The position numbers were made by a program, and so were the translations under genes. Below are positions 1-6,418 of a DNA stretch of 39,958 nt, piece after piece. The notes beneath the pieces were generated by a model. That model did no database searches and was not told where the DNA came from. It worked only from the letters and a program-made list of their open reading frames with translations. Within the stretch, counting starts at the first letter, position 1, and each line of letters opens with the position of its first letter. Source of the DNA: Comamonas sp. lk (GTDB lineage: Bacteria > Pseudomonadota > Gammaproteobacteria > Burkholderiales > Burkholderiaceae_C); assembly GCA_945869165.1 (NCBI GenBank), contig CAMBNY010000023.1:1-39958 (forward strand), written 5' to 3'.

Positions 1-11
1 CGACGGCACGC

Positions 12-1229
12 TCAAGCCAGTTGCGTGGAACGCAGCTTGAACGAAAACTCGCGCAGGGTGGCAATACCGCTGTCTTCGGCCCGGTGGCACCAGGCGGCCA
101 AATCCGAAGTAAGTTGCTCGCGGGAGACGGCGGTGTTGAGCCACATCTGACGCAACTCCTCGCGCATGGTGACCATCTTGTCCAATACCGGTGAAGCCGC
201 GCGGGCCAAGGCGAGTTGCGGGATCGCCGCTGCCGGGATTTTTTCGGCATCGCGATGCGCCCATAATTTGGCCGCTTTGATAGCCGCCGTATCTGCACTG
301 CGGGCCTTCATGGCGGCGAGCTCCTGGCGCACGGTGGCCTGCATTTGCTTGGCAAAACCAGCCATGATTTCATAGCGGTTGGCAATTAGCGCTTCCAGGG
401 TCTTCTCGTCAGCCACCGGACGCACATCGCCATAGGCGGCTTTGGGCGGTGTCTTCTTCACATGCGCCAGACCGGCGAACTGCAAAATCGAGATGTACAT
501 CCAGCCGATATCAAACTCATAAGGCTTGACCGAGAGCTTGGCCGAGGTGGGGTAGGTGTGGTGGTTGTTATGCAATTCTTCGCCGGCGATGATGATGCCC
601 CAGGGAGAGATATTGGTGCTGGCGTCCGGCGACTCGAAATTGCGATAGCCCCAGAAGTGCGCAGCGCCATTAATGATGCCCGCTGCGGTAATCGGCGTCC
701 AAGCCATTTGTACTGCCCACACGGTAAGGCCCAGGGCGCCAAACAGGGTCAGGTTAATGACCAGCATCAAACCCACGCCCTGCCAGGAGAAGCGGGTGTA
801 GAGATTGCGCTCCATCCAGTCGTCCGGCGTGCCATGGCCGTAGCGCGCCATGGTTTCTTTGTTTTTGGATTCGGCCCGGTACAACTCAGCGCCTTGGAAC
901 AAGACTTTGCGGATGCCGTAGACCTGCGGGCTGTGCGGATCGTCAGGCTGCTCGCACTTGGCGTGGTGTTTGCGGTGTATGGCCGCCCATTCTTTGGTGA
1001 CCTGGCCGGTGGTCAGCCACAGCCATAAACGGAAAAAATGCGCCACGCCGGGGTGCAGATCCAAAGCCCGGTGCGCCTGATGGCGATGTAAAAAAACGGT
1101 CACGCTGATCATGGTGATGTGGGTCAGCGCCAGCGTGAAAAGAATAACTTGCCACCAGGCCAGATGCCAGGTGCCATGGCCTAGCCACTCAAGAATGGCA
1201 TTGAACATTGCCGAATCGGTCAAAAACAT
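12..1229 (-). CDS. Membrane acyl-CoA (delta-9 type) fatty acid desaturase
   Basis: Introduces a cis double bond into a saturated acyl chain at the inner membrane, using a di-iron centre and an external electron donor. The 405-residue protein carries the three histidine boxes of membrane desaturases: HRHQAH at 48-53, HRKHH at 85-89 and HNNHH at 220-224. Hydrophobic stretches near 25-47, 65-75 and 152-192 fit the usual membrane hairpins. After about residue 260 it has a roughly 140-residue, charged, probably helical C-terminal extension rich in Ala, Lys and Glu; long versions like this are common in betaproteobacteria. I take the ATG at 1229, though the ATG at 1208 is possible because no strong ribosome site is seen. 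It is last in a minus-strand run after rsmB. A probable promoter with an overlapping dyad lies at 1298-1331. Family assignment is firm; the exact double-bond position is not visible. Confidence 0.93.
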   Translation of the reverse strand: MFLTDSAMFNAILEWLGHGTWHLAWWQVILFTLALTHITMISVTVFLHRHQAHRALDLHPGVAHFFRLWLWLTTGQVTKEWAAIHRKHHAKCEQPDDPHSPQVYGIRKVLFQGAELYRAESKNKETMARYGHGTPDDWMERNLYTRFSWQGVGLMLVINLTLFGALGLTVWAVQMAWTPITAAGIINGAAHFWGYRNFESPDASTNISPWGIIIAGEELHNNHHTYPTSAKLSVKPYEFDIGWMYISILQFAGLAHVKKTPPKAAYGDVRPVADEKTLEALIANRYEIMAGFAKQMQATVRQELAAMKARSADTAAIKAAKLWAHRDAEKIPAAAIPQLALARAASPVLDKMVTMREELRQMWLNTAVSREQLTSDLAAWCHRAEDSGIATLREFSFKLRSTQLA

Positions 1230-1297
1230 GGATCTGCATCTTTCATAAATGGTGGCCGTGCCCAGAGGCGCACCGGCTTTTCACTTCCCTGTCGCGT

Positions 1298-1331
1298 CTC
1301 CCATTGTAAAAAGGTGGGAGCGCTTTGGCAC
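1298..1331 (-). promoter_or_regulatory. Candidate desaturase promoter with overlapping dyad
   Basis: On the minus strand, TACAAT (plus positions 1303-1308) is a good -10 box, with GTGCCA 17 bp upstream (1326-1331) as a weak -35. A perfect 6-bp inverted repeat, CTCCCA (1298-1303) and TGGGAG (1315-1320) with an 11-bp spacer, straddles the -10 element, which is where a repressor would bind. Desaturase genes are often controlled by acyl-CoA-sensing repressors. No regulator gene is adjacent, so the link is inference. Confidence 0.4.
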
Positions 1332-1392
1332 GGAAACAAGGCCAATGGGCCGCAAATAACTCAAATAAGTACTCTACACCCGCTGGGTAACG

Positions 1393-2664
1393 CTATTTTT
1401 TCTGCCAAACCGCCGCAAAAAAGCCATCTGTTGCGTGCTTTTGGGGCCATAAGCGCAAGTATTGACTACCCTCTGCCCCGCCGCTACACAAACTAGCGGC
1501 ATCAAGCACTTTAAGCCCGGTCAGGATATCGGCCACGTCCACGGGCTCAAATCCCGGGTTGGCAACGCTAAAGGCTTGGGCTATGTCTTCGTTTTCCTGG
1601 GGTAACAAGCTGCAAGTGGCGTACACCAGACGCCCGCCTGCTTTGAGCAAGCGCGAAGCGCTTTGCAAAATCGCCGCCTGCAACACCGCCATTTCCTGCA
1701 CCGACTGCGGGCTTTGGCGCCATTTCAGATCGGGGTTGCGGCGCAGCGTGCCTAGGCCGGAACAAGGCGCATCGACCAACACGCGGTCGATCTTGCCCGA
1801 CAAGCGCTTGACCCTATCGTCGCGCTCATGCGCAATCGCTGCCGGATGCACATTGGACAAACCACTGCGCGCCATGCGCGGTTTGAAAGAGTCCAGCCGA
1901 TGCGCGGAGGTGTCGAACGCGTACAAACGGCCCGTGCTGCGCATGCAAGCGCCTATGGCCAGGGTTTTGCCACCGGCTCCCGCGCAAAAATCCACCACCA
2001 TTTCGCCGCGCTTGGCATCCAAGAGCATGGCCAAAATTTGCGAGCCTTCGTCTTGCACTTCAAAATCGCCACGGATAAAGGCTTCGTGCTTGTTGAGAGC
2101 GGGTTTGCCCGCAATACGCAAACCCCAGGGCGAATACGGCGTCGGCACGGCTTTGATGCCCGAAGCGGCCAGGGCTTTTTGCACATCGGCCCGCTTGGCC
2201 TTGAAGTCGTTCACACGCAAATCCAGGCCCGCGCCCTGGTTCATTTGCGCTACTAAGGGCCAAAATTCGTCGCCCAGTTGGTCTTTGAGCGGCTGCACCA
2301 GCCACTCGGGCAGGTTGTGGCGGTGGCGCTCCATCAAGTCGTCGGGCTTGACTTTCTCGCAGGCGTCCAGCCAGTTTTTTTCTTGATCCGTCAGGGCGCT
2401 GCGTAAAAAATCGCCCGGCCCGTAAAAGCCCAAAATCGCCAGACGCCGCTCTTTGGGGCCGCTGCCCGAGGGCGCCAAATGGTCAAACAAGAGCTTTTTG
2501 CGCAGCACGGTGTACACGGTTTCGGCCATGGTGGCGCGTTCGCGTGGCCCTAAGCCTTTATGGTCCCGGAAAAACCGGGATACGGTGGCGTCGGCCGGAT
2601 GTTCAAATCGCAGGGTCAGCCGCACCAATTCGGCGCAGGCGTCTAATAAAGCTTTTGGATGCAT
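1393..2664 (-). CDS. rsmB: 16S rRNA (cytosine-C5) methyltransferase, RsmB/RsmF family
   Basis: Methylates a cytosine at C5 in 16S rRNA using S-adenosylmethionine (C967 in the E. coli RsmB case). From the ATG at 2664 the protein has 423 residues. The SAM-binding motif I is DFCAGAGGKT at 225-234. The two catalytic cysteines of RNA m5C methyltransferases sit in PCSG (C301) and ATCS (C351, the expected nucleophile). The N-terminal 140 residues resemble the NusB-like helical domain of RsmB. The frame stays open upstream to 2829, but that part overlaps the divergent DUF1653 gene and reads as non-family sequence, so I start at 2664. Its start codon is only 5 bp from a possible GTG start of that gene. 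It is probably co-directional housekeeping with purN. RsmF or another family member is the alternative. Confidence 0.88.
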   Translation of the reverse strand: MHPKALLDACAELVRLTLRFEHPADATVSRFFRDHKGLGPRERATMAETVYTVLRKKLLFDHLAPSGSGPKERRLAILGFYGPGDFLRSALTDQEKNWLDACEKVKPDDLMERHRHNLPEWLVQPLKDQLGDEFWPLVAQMNQGAGLDLRVNDFKAKRADVQKALAASGIKAVPTPYSPWGLRIAGKPALNKHEAFIRGDFEVQDEGSQILAMLLDAKRGEMVVDFCAGAGGKTLAIGACMRSTGRLYAFDTSAHRLDSFKPRMARSGLSNVHPAAIAHERDDRVKRLSGKIDRVLVDAPCSGLGTLRRNPDLKWRQSPQSVQEMAVLQAAILQSASRLLKAGGRLVYATCSLLPQENEDIAQAFSVANPGFEPVDVADILTGLKVLDAASLCSGGAEGSQYLRLWPQKHATDGFFAAVWQKK

Positions 2665-2669
2665 AAGCA

Positions 2670-2951
2670 GTGCATTGTCCCATGCAAGATGAAGACCTTC
2701 CCCCATTGATCCAGACGCCGCCTGGCCTGTACCGCCATTACAAAGGCGGCATGTATGCAGTATTGGCGACCACGCGCCACAGCGAAAGCCTGGAGCCCAT
2801 GACTTTGTACCGCGCGCTCTACGGCGCACATGGCCTGTGGGTGCGGCCTGCCGCTATGTTTGACGAGATGGTGCTATGGGAGGGCGCGCCGCAACGGCGC
2901 TTTACCCGCATAGGCGACTTGCCCGCAGGCGCACTGGACCTGGCTAACTAA
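2670..2951 (+). CDS. DUF1653 family protein
   Basis: A small soluble protein of 93 residues from GTG at 2670, or 89 from ATG at 2682; the ATG is a reasonable alternative because it gives a few bases more separation from the divergent rsmB start at 2664. The conserved DUF1653 core is plain: GLYRHYKGGMYAVL near 18-31, then HSES, the YRALYG block, LWVRP and the MFDE element. The family is short, widespread and of unknown biochemical role, and resembles small beta-barrel domains. The gene is divergent from rsmB and runs convergently into purN, overlapping it by 8 bp (2944-2951). It sits alone between two minus-strand housekeeping genes. Function cannot be stated. Confidence 0.85.
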   Translation: MHCPMQDEDLPPLIQTPPGLYRHYKGGMYAVLATTRHSESLEPMTLYRALYGAHGLWVRPAAMFDEMVLWEGAPQRRFTRIGDLPAGALDLAN

Positions 2952-3543
2952 ACCCCGCCGCCAAAAGCCTGCGCACCGCGCGCGGGTAAATCAGGTGCTC
3001 GGTAGCCAGCACGCGGGCCGCCAGACTTTGCGCATCGTCCTCGGGAAGCACCGGCACTACGGATTGCTCCAAGATGGCGCCCTCGTCCAGCACCTCGGTC
3101 ACGCGGTGCACCGTGGCGCCGGCAAATTTGCACCCAGCTGCTAGCGCCCGCTCGTGGGTTTGTAAGCCCGTAAACGCAGGGAGCAGCGAGGGATGGATAT
3201 TGATCAGACGTCCGGCGTGCGCTTGTACAAAAGTCGGCGTCAAGATGCGCATAAATCCGGCCAGTAATACCAGGGGCGGCTTACCAGCGCCCACGCACGA
3301 GGCGATGGCCTGCGCCAAAGCGGCGTCAAATTGCGCGCGGTCTGGAAAGTCGGCGTGAGAAATGGTGTGGGTGGCAATGCCTTGCGCCTGTGCCCAGCGC
3401 AAGCCCACCGCATCAGCCCGATTACTGATGACCGCCGCAATCTGCGCGCCGTAACGGGCCGCCCAGTCTTCCTGCTGCGCCGCGCGGACCAGCGCGGCCA
3501 TATTGGAGCCGCCGCCAGAAATCAAAATCACAATGGATTGCAT
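2944..3543 (-). CDS. purN: Phosphoribosylglycinamide formyltransferase (GART)
   Basis: Catalyses the third step of purine synthesis: transfer of a formyl group from 10-formyltetrahydrofolate to glycinamide ribonucleotide, in the cytoplasm. The 199-residue length from ATG 3543 is typical of PurN. The N-terminal ISGGGSN loop at 8-14 binds phosphate. The catalytic trio is visible as N115 and H117 in INIHPSLLPAF and D153 in VLDEGAI. The open frame extends 18 codons upstream to 3597, but family proteins begin at the MQSIVILISGGGSN block, so I use 3543. The 3' end overlaps the convergent DUF1653 gene by 8 bp. Upstream it is divergent from the acyl-CoA dehydrogenase pair. Assignment is secure. Confidence 0.95.
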   Translation of the reverse strand: MQSIVILISGGGSNMAALVRAAQQEDWAARYGAQIAAVISNRADAVGLRWAQAQGIATHTISHADFPDRAQFDAALAQAIASCVGAGKPPLVLLAGFMRILTPTFVQAHAGRLINIHPSLLPAFTGLQTHERALAAGCKFAGATVHRVTEVLDEGAILEQSVVPVLPEDDAQSLAARVLATEHLIYPRAVRRLLAAGFS

Positions 3544-3632
3544 AGGTGCCTGATTATCCGATGCAGCGTTAGCTTGATGCGCGGCAAAAACCCCCACCTC
3601 ACAAGCCCTTGTCGCAACACTGACAGAAAAAA

Positions 3633-3647
3633 ACGAACGACCGTGCT
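3633..3647 (+). promoter_or_regulatory. Candidate TetR-type operator upstream of the acyl-CoA dehydrogenase pair
   Basis: The sequence ACGAACGACCGTGCT lies 56 bp before the first dehydrogenase start. It resembles the ACGAACG-centre-CGTTCG type sites bound by acyl-CoA-responsive TetR regulators, but only the left half matches well and the right half has diverged. An A-run precedes it. No TetR gene is nearby. Weak evidence, recorded because its position suits control of the dehydrogenase operon. Confidence 0.22.
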
Positions 3648-3702
3648 AAAAACGCAGTTTGGGCACAACGCCCGCACCCATTGACCACCTGGAGACGCCT
3701 GT

Positions 3703-4881
3703 ATGGATTTGGCCTTTACCCCCGAAGAGCTGGGTTTTCGAGAAGAGATACGCGCCTGGGTGCACGCCCATTTGCCGCAAGACATTTCACACAAAGTCCA
3801 CAACGCCTTGCATTTGACACGCGAAGACATGCAGCGCTGGGGCAAGATTTTGGGTAAAAAAGGCTGGCTCGGCCACGCCTGGGCCAAGGAATTTGGCGGT
3901 CCGGGATGGAACGCGATCCAAAAACATTTGTTTGAAGAAGAATGTGCGCTGGCCGGAGCGCCGCGCGTGGTGCCTTTTGGGCCGGTGATGGTGGCGCCAG
4001 TGATCATGGCCTTTGGCAACGCCGAACAGCAACAACGCTTTTTGCCAGGCATTGCCAGTGGCGACGTCTGGTGGAGCCAGGGATACAGCGAACCGGGCTC
4101 GGGTTCCGACCTGGCCTCGCTCAAAACGCGCGCCGAGCGAGTGGGTAACAAATACATCGTCAATGGCCAAAAAACCTGGACCACGCTGGGCCAGTACGGC
4201 GAATGGATTTTCTGTCTGGTACGCACCGCCGCCGAAGGCAAGCCCCAAAACGGCATTAGCTTTTTGCTCATCGACATGAAGTCGCCCGGCGTGACGGTGC
4301 GGCCCATCATCTTGCTCGACGGCTCTGCCGAGGTGAACGAGGTGTTTTTTGACAACGTGGAAGTGCCGGCTGAAAACCTGATCGGCGAGGAAAACAAGGG
4401 CTGGAATTACGCCAAATACCTGCTGGCCCACGAGCGCACCAATATTGCGGACGTGAACCGTGCCAAGCGCGAGTTGGAGCGCTTAAAGCGCATCGCCAAA
4501 ACCGAAGGCGTGTACGAAGACAGCCGTTTCCGCGACGAGATAGCCAAGCTCGAAGTGGACGTGGTGGCGCTAGAGATGATGGTGCTGCGTGTGCTGTCCG
4601 CAGAAAAATCGGGCAAACAGTCGCTGGACATTGCGGGCCTATTGAAAATCCGCGGCAGCGAGATTCAGCAACGGTACAGCGAACTCATGATGCTGGCCGC
4701 CGGGCCCTTCGCCCTGCCCCTTATCCGCGAGGCGATGGAAGCGGGTTGGCAAGGCGACCACGTAGGGCACGCACACTGCGCTCCCTTGGCATCGACTTAT
4801 TTCAATATGCGCAAGACCACGATTTACGGCGGTAGCAACGAAGTGCAACGCAATATCGTCTCGCAATTTGTGCTGGGCTAA
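3703..4881 (+). CDS. Acyl-CoA dehydrogenase, large subunit (PimC-like)
   Basis: FAD-dependent alpha,beta-dehydrogenation of an acyl-CoA thioester, passing electrons to electron-transfer flavoprotein. At 392 residues it has the full fold: helical N-domain (MDLAFTPEELGFREE), beta-domain FAD motif with YSEPGSGSDLASL at 128-140 and QKTWTT at 156-161, and helical C-domain ending in YGGSNEVQRNIV. The usual catalytic Glu of medium-chain enzymes (the E of IYEG) is Gly here. A Glu at 244 in LLAHERTN fits the alternative helix-G position used by isovaleryl-CoA dehydrogenase and by the catalytic chain of heteromeric enzymes. A second dehydrogenase follows after 29 bp, an arrangement typical of pimeloyl-CoA dehydrogenase PimC/PimD and steroid side-chain enzymes. 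The upstream site CTGGAG suits the ATG at 3703. The substrate is not determined. Confidence 0.9.
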   Translation: MDLAFTPEELGFREEIRAWVHAHLPQDISHKVHNALHLTREDMQRWGKILGKKGWLGHAWAKEFGGPGWNAIQKHLFEEECALAGAPRVVPFGPVMVAPVIMAFGNAEQQQRFLPGIASGDVWWSQGYSEPGSGSDLASLKTRAERVGNKYIVNGQKTWTTLGQYGEWIFCLVRTAAEGKPQNGISFLLIDMKSPGVTVRPIILLDGSAEVNEVFFDNVEVPAENLIGEENKGWNYAKYLLAHERTNIADVNRAKRELERLKRIAKTEGVYEDSRFRDEIAKLEVDVVALEMMVLRVLSAEKSGKQSLDIAGLLKIRGSEIQQRYSELMMLAAGPFALPLIREAMEAGWQGDHVGHAHCAPLASTYFNMRKTTIYGGSNEVQRNIVSQFVLG

Positions 4882-4910
4882 TAGGCCCCAGACAGCAAAG
4901 GAAAAACACC

Positions 4911-6026
4911 ATGGATTTCGATTTCTCCGACGACCAAGAACAACTGCGTGACGCGGTACGTAAATGGGTGGATAAGGCCTACAGCTTTGATCGCCGCCGC
5001 AGCATTGAACAAGCGGGCGGCTTTGACCGCGGCGTATGGAATGAACTGGCAGAGCTGGGCCTGTGCGGCCTGTATGTCAATGAAGAAGACGGCGGCATGG
5101 GCATGGGCCCGGTCGAAGGCATGGTGGTGATGGAGGAGCTCGGGCGCGGCATCGTGCTCGAACCGCTGTCGCAAGCCCTTATTTGCGGCGCGCTCTTGTC
5201 GGGTTATGCCGACGAAACGACGAAGGCGCGGTTTCTGCCCAAGCTGTGCAGCGGCGAGGCCTTGGTGGTTCTGGCCTCTCAGGAGCAAGGCAAACGCTAT
5301 CGACTGGACGCTTCTTCCTGCGTCAGCACGGTGGCCGACGGTGGCTTCCACCTCAGCGGAGCCAAAAGCCTGGTGCCCGCTGGAGACCAGGCGGACGCGT
5401 TTTTGCTGTCGGCCATGCTTGATGGCGAACTGGCGCTGTTTTTAGTGGAGCGCCTGTCAGCAGGGGTACAAACACGCGGCTATGGTACGCAAGATGGGGG
5501 CCGCGCGGCTGAACTGCGCATGCACCAAAGCCCGGCCACCCTGATTACACGCCATGGCATCACGGCGCTGGAACACGGCGTCGATATCGGCATCGCTGCC
5601 TTATGTGCCCAAGCGGTCGGCGCTATGGACAAAAGCCTGGCGATGACGGCTGAGTACATGAACACCCGCAAACAGTTTGGCGCTACATTGTCCAGCTTCC
5701 AAGCCCTGCGCCACCGCGCTGCTGATATGAAGATGAAGGTGGAGCTAGGTCGCTCTATGAGCTACTACGCCAGCCTCAAGCTCAATGCCCCTGCCCCTGA
5801 ACGCCGCGCAGCCATGGCACGTGCCAAATACCAAATCGGCCAATCGATGCGTTATGTGGGCCAGCAGGCGGTGCAATTGCACGGTGGCATCGGCGTGACC
5901 AATGAGTACATGGTGAGCCATTACTTTAAGGCGCTGACCCAAATGGAAATGAGCTACGGCGACAGCATGCACCAGCTTGGCGAAGTGTCGGCACGTATGC
6001 AGGACACGGCTGGCGTCTTTGCCTGA
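4911..6026 (+). CDS. Acyl-CoA dehydrogenase, small subunit (PimD-like)
   Basis: The second chain of a probable heteromeric acyl-CoA dehydrogenase, 371 residues. It starts MDFDFSDDQEQLRDAV, as small subunits of this type do, and keeps the C-domain signature TRKQFGATLSSFQALRHRAADM and the HGGIGVTNEY block. It has no Glu at either known catalytic position: the IYEG equivalent reads near YGDS, and the helix-G segment (VDIGIAALCAQAVG) has none. The FAD/substrate beta-domain (about 115-215) is shorter and less conserved than in its partner. These traits suggest a structural or FAD-binding partner whose chemistry depends on the upstream gene. The AAAGGAAAAACACC leader supplies a ribosome site for ATG 4911. 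Operon with 3703-4881. Pimelate or another dicarboxyl-CoA is one plausible substrate, by family analogy only. Confidence 0.88.
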   Translation: MDFDFSDDQEQLRDAVRKWVDKAYSFDRRRSIEQAGGFDRGVWNELAELGLCGLYVNEEDGGMGMGPVEGMVVMEELGRGIVLEPLSQALICGALLSGYADETTKARFLPKLCSGEALVVLASQEQGKRYRLDASSCVSTVADGGFHLSGAKSLVPAGDQADAFLLSAMLDGELALFLVERLSAGVQTRGYGTQDGGRAAELRMHQSPATLITRHGITALEHGVDIGIAALCAQAVGAMDKSLAMTAEYMNTRKQFGATLSSFQALRHRAADMKMKVELGRSMSYYASLKLNAPAPERRAAMARAKYQIGQSMRYVGQQAVQLHGGIGVTNEYMVSHYFKALTQMEMSYGDSMHQLGEVSARMQDTAGVFA

Positions 6027-6068
6027 CGTCTTGCGCCCGGATAGGCTTGTGGGTTAGCGTGTGCCTCC

Positions 6069-6095
6069 GCCGCCCGTAAATCCGCCGCGGGCAGC
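6069..6095 (+). terminator. Weak hairpin after the dehydrogenase operon
   Basis: GCCGCCCG (6069-6076) can pair with CGGGCAGC (6088-6095), seven of eight positions, with an 11-base loop, followed by TATTTATT. It lies 43 bp after the small-subunit stop codon and could end the transcript. The U-run is poor, so this is tentative. Confidence 0.25.
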
Positions 6096-6121
6096 TATTT
6101 ATTGCGGCGCAGCAAAGCCTA

Positions 6122-6158
6122 GTTTCAATTGGAAACATGTGTTGTTTCGATTGGTTGC
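6122..6158 (+). promoter_or_regulatory. Tandem 11-bp direct repeats 22 bp apart (candidate operator pair)
   Basis: GTTTCAATTGG at 6122-6132 recurs as GTTTCGATTGG at 6144-6154 with one mismatch and a spacing of exactly 22 bp, about two helical turns. The first copy is also a palindrome, GTTTC-AATTG-GAAAC (6122-6136); in the second the right arm has decayed to GTTGC. Such phased half-sites are typical of cooperative repressor or activator binding. They lie about 265-300 bp ahead of the efflux operon. Confidence 0.35.
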
Positions 6159-6225
6159 GCCTGCCCGGGACCCAGGAAATGTAATTCGGATGGTCTGGTA
6201 CCTACCCGCTGGCTTGTTTGAGGCC

Positions 6226-6318
6226 TTGCTACAGGATGAACCCACTGTCTGCCCACCTGTGGGCTGCTGGAAATTGCCGCTCGCTTAGCGCCTCGCCAGC
6301 GCGGACATCCTGTAGCAA
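6226..6318. ncRNA. Candidate structured RNA or small inverted-repeat element
   Basis: A perfect 13-bp inverted repeat, TTGCTACAGGATG (6226-6238) and CATCCTGTAGCAA (6306-6318), encloses 67 bases that fold further. GCCCAC/GTGGGC forms a hairpin at 6251-6264. GCTGG (6266-6270) pairs with CCAGC (6296-6300) around an inner CGCT/AGCG hairpin (6278-6290). The result is a closed multi-helix fold of 93 nt in a gene-free region. It could be a small RNA, a cis-acting leader of the efflux operon, or a tiny mobile element with terminal repeats. No target duplication and no U-run were seen on either side. Strand is undetermined. Confidence 0.35.
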
Positions 6319-6372
6319 AGAATTGCATTTAAGATGCCTGCGCCGCGAATTGCCGCCTTATGCTCTGTCTGG

Positions 6373-6407
6373 CTAAGACAATCCATTGCCTTAGACAAAC
6401 CTTTGTC
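6373..6407 (+). promoter_or_regulatory. Adjacent palindromes at the start of the RND efflux operon
   Basis: CTAAGACAAT (6373-6382), CC, ATTGCCTTAG (6385-6394) form a 22-bp palindrome with one mismatched pair. It abuts a second perfect palindrome, GACAAA-CC-TTTGTC (6394-6407). Together they also contain a direct repeat, TAAGACAATCC and TTAGACAAACC, 17 bp apart. The block ends 11 bp before the membrane-fusion-protein start codon, so a protein bound there, or an mRNA hairpin, would block expression. This is a strong candidate operator of the TetR/AcrR style that controls efflux pumps, although no regulator gene is adjacent. Confidence 0.45.
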
Positions 6408-6418
6408 CTCACTTAAAA

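Larger units (their letters stand above)
6027..6418. other. 392-bp gene-free region ahead of the RND operon
   Basis: The only stretch over 300 bp without a gene. Both strands lack a plausible coding frame. It holds a weak hairpin (6069-6095), a pair of phased direct repeats (6122-6154), a 93-nt element closed by a 13-bp inverted repeat (6226-6318), and two adjoining palindromes directly ahead of the adaptor gene (6373-6407). Each is described separately. The density of symmetric elements suggests a complex control region for the efflux pump. Confidence 0.7.
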
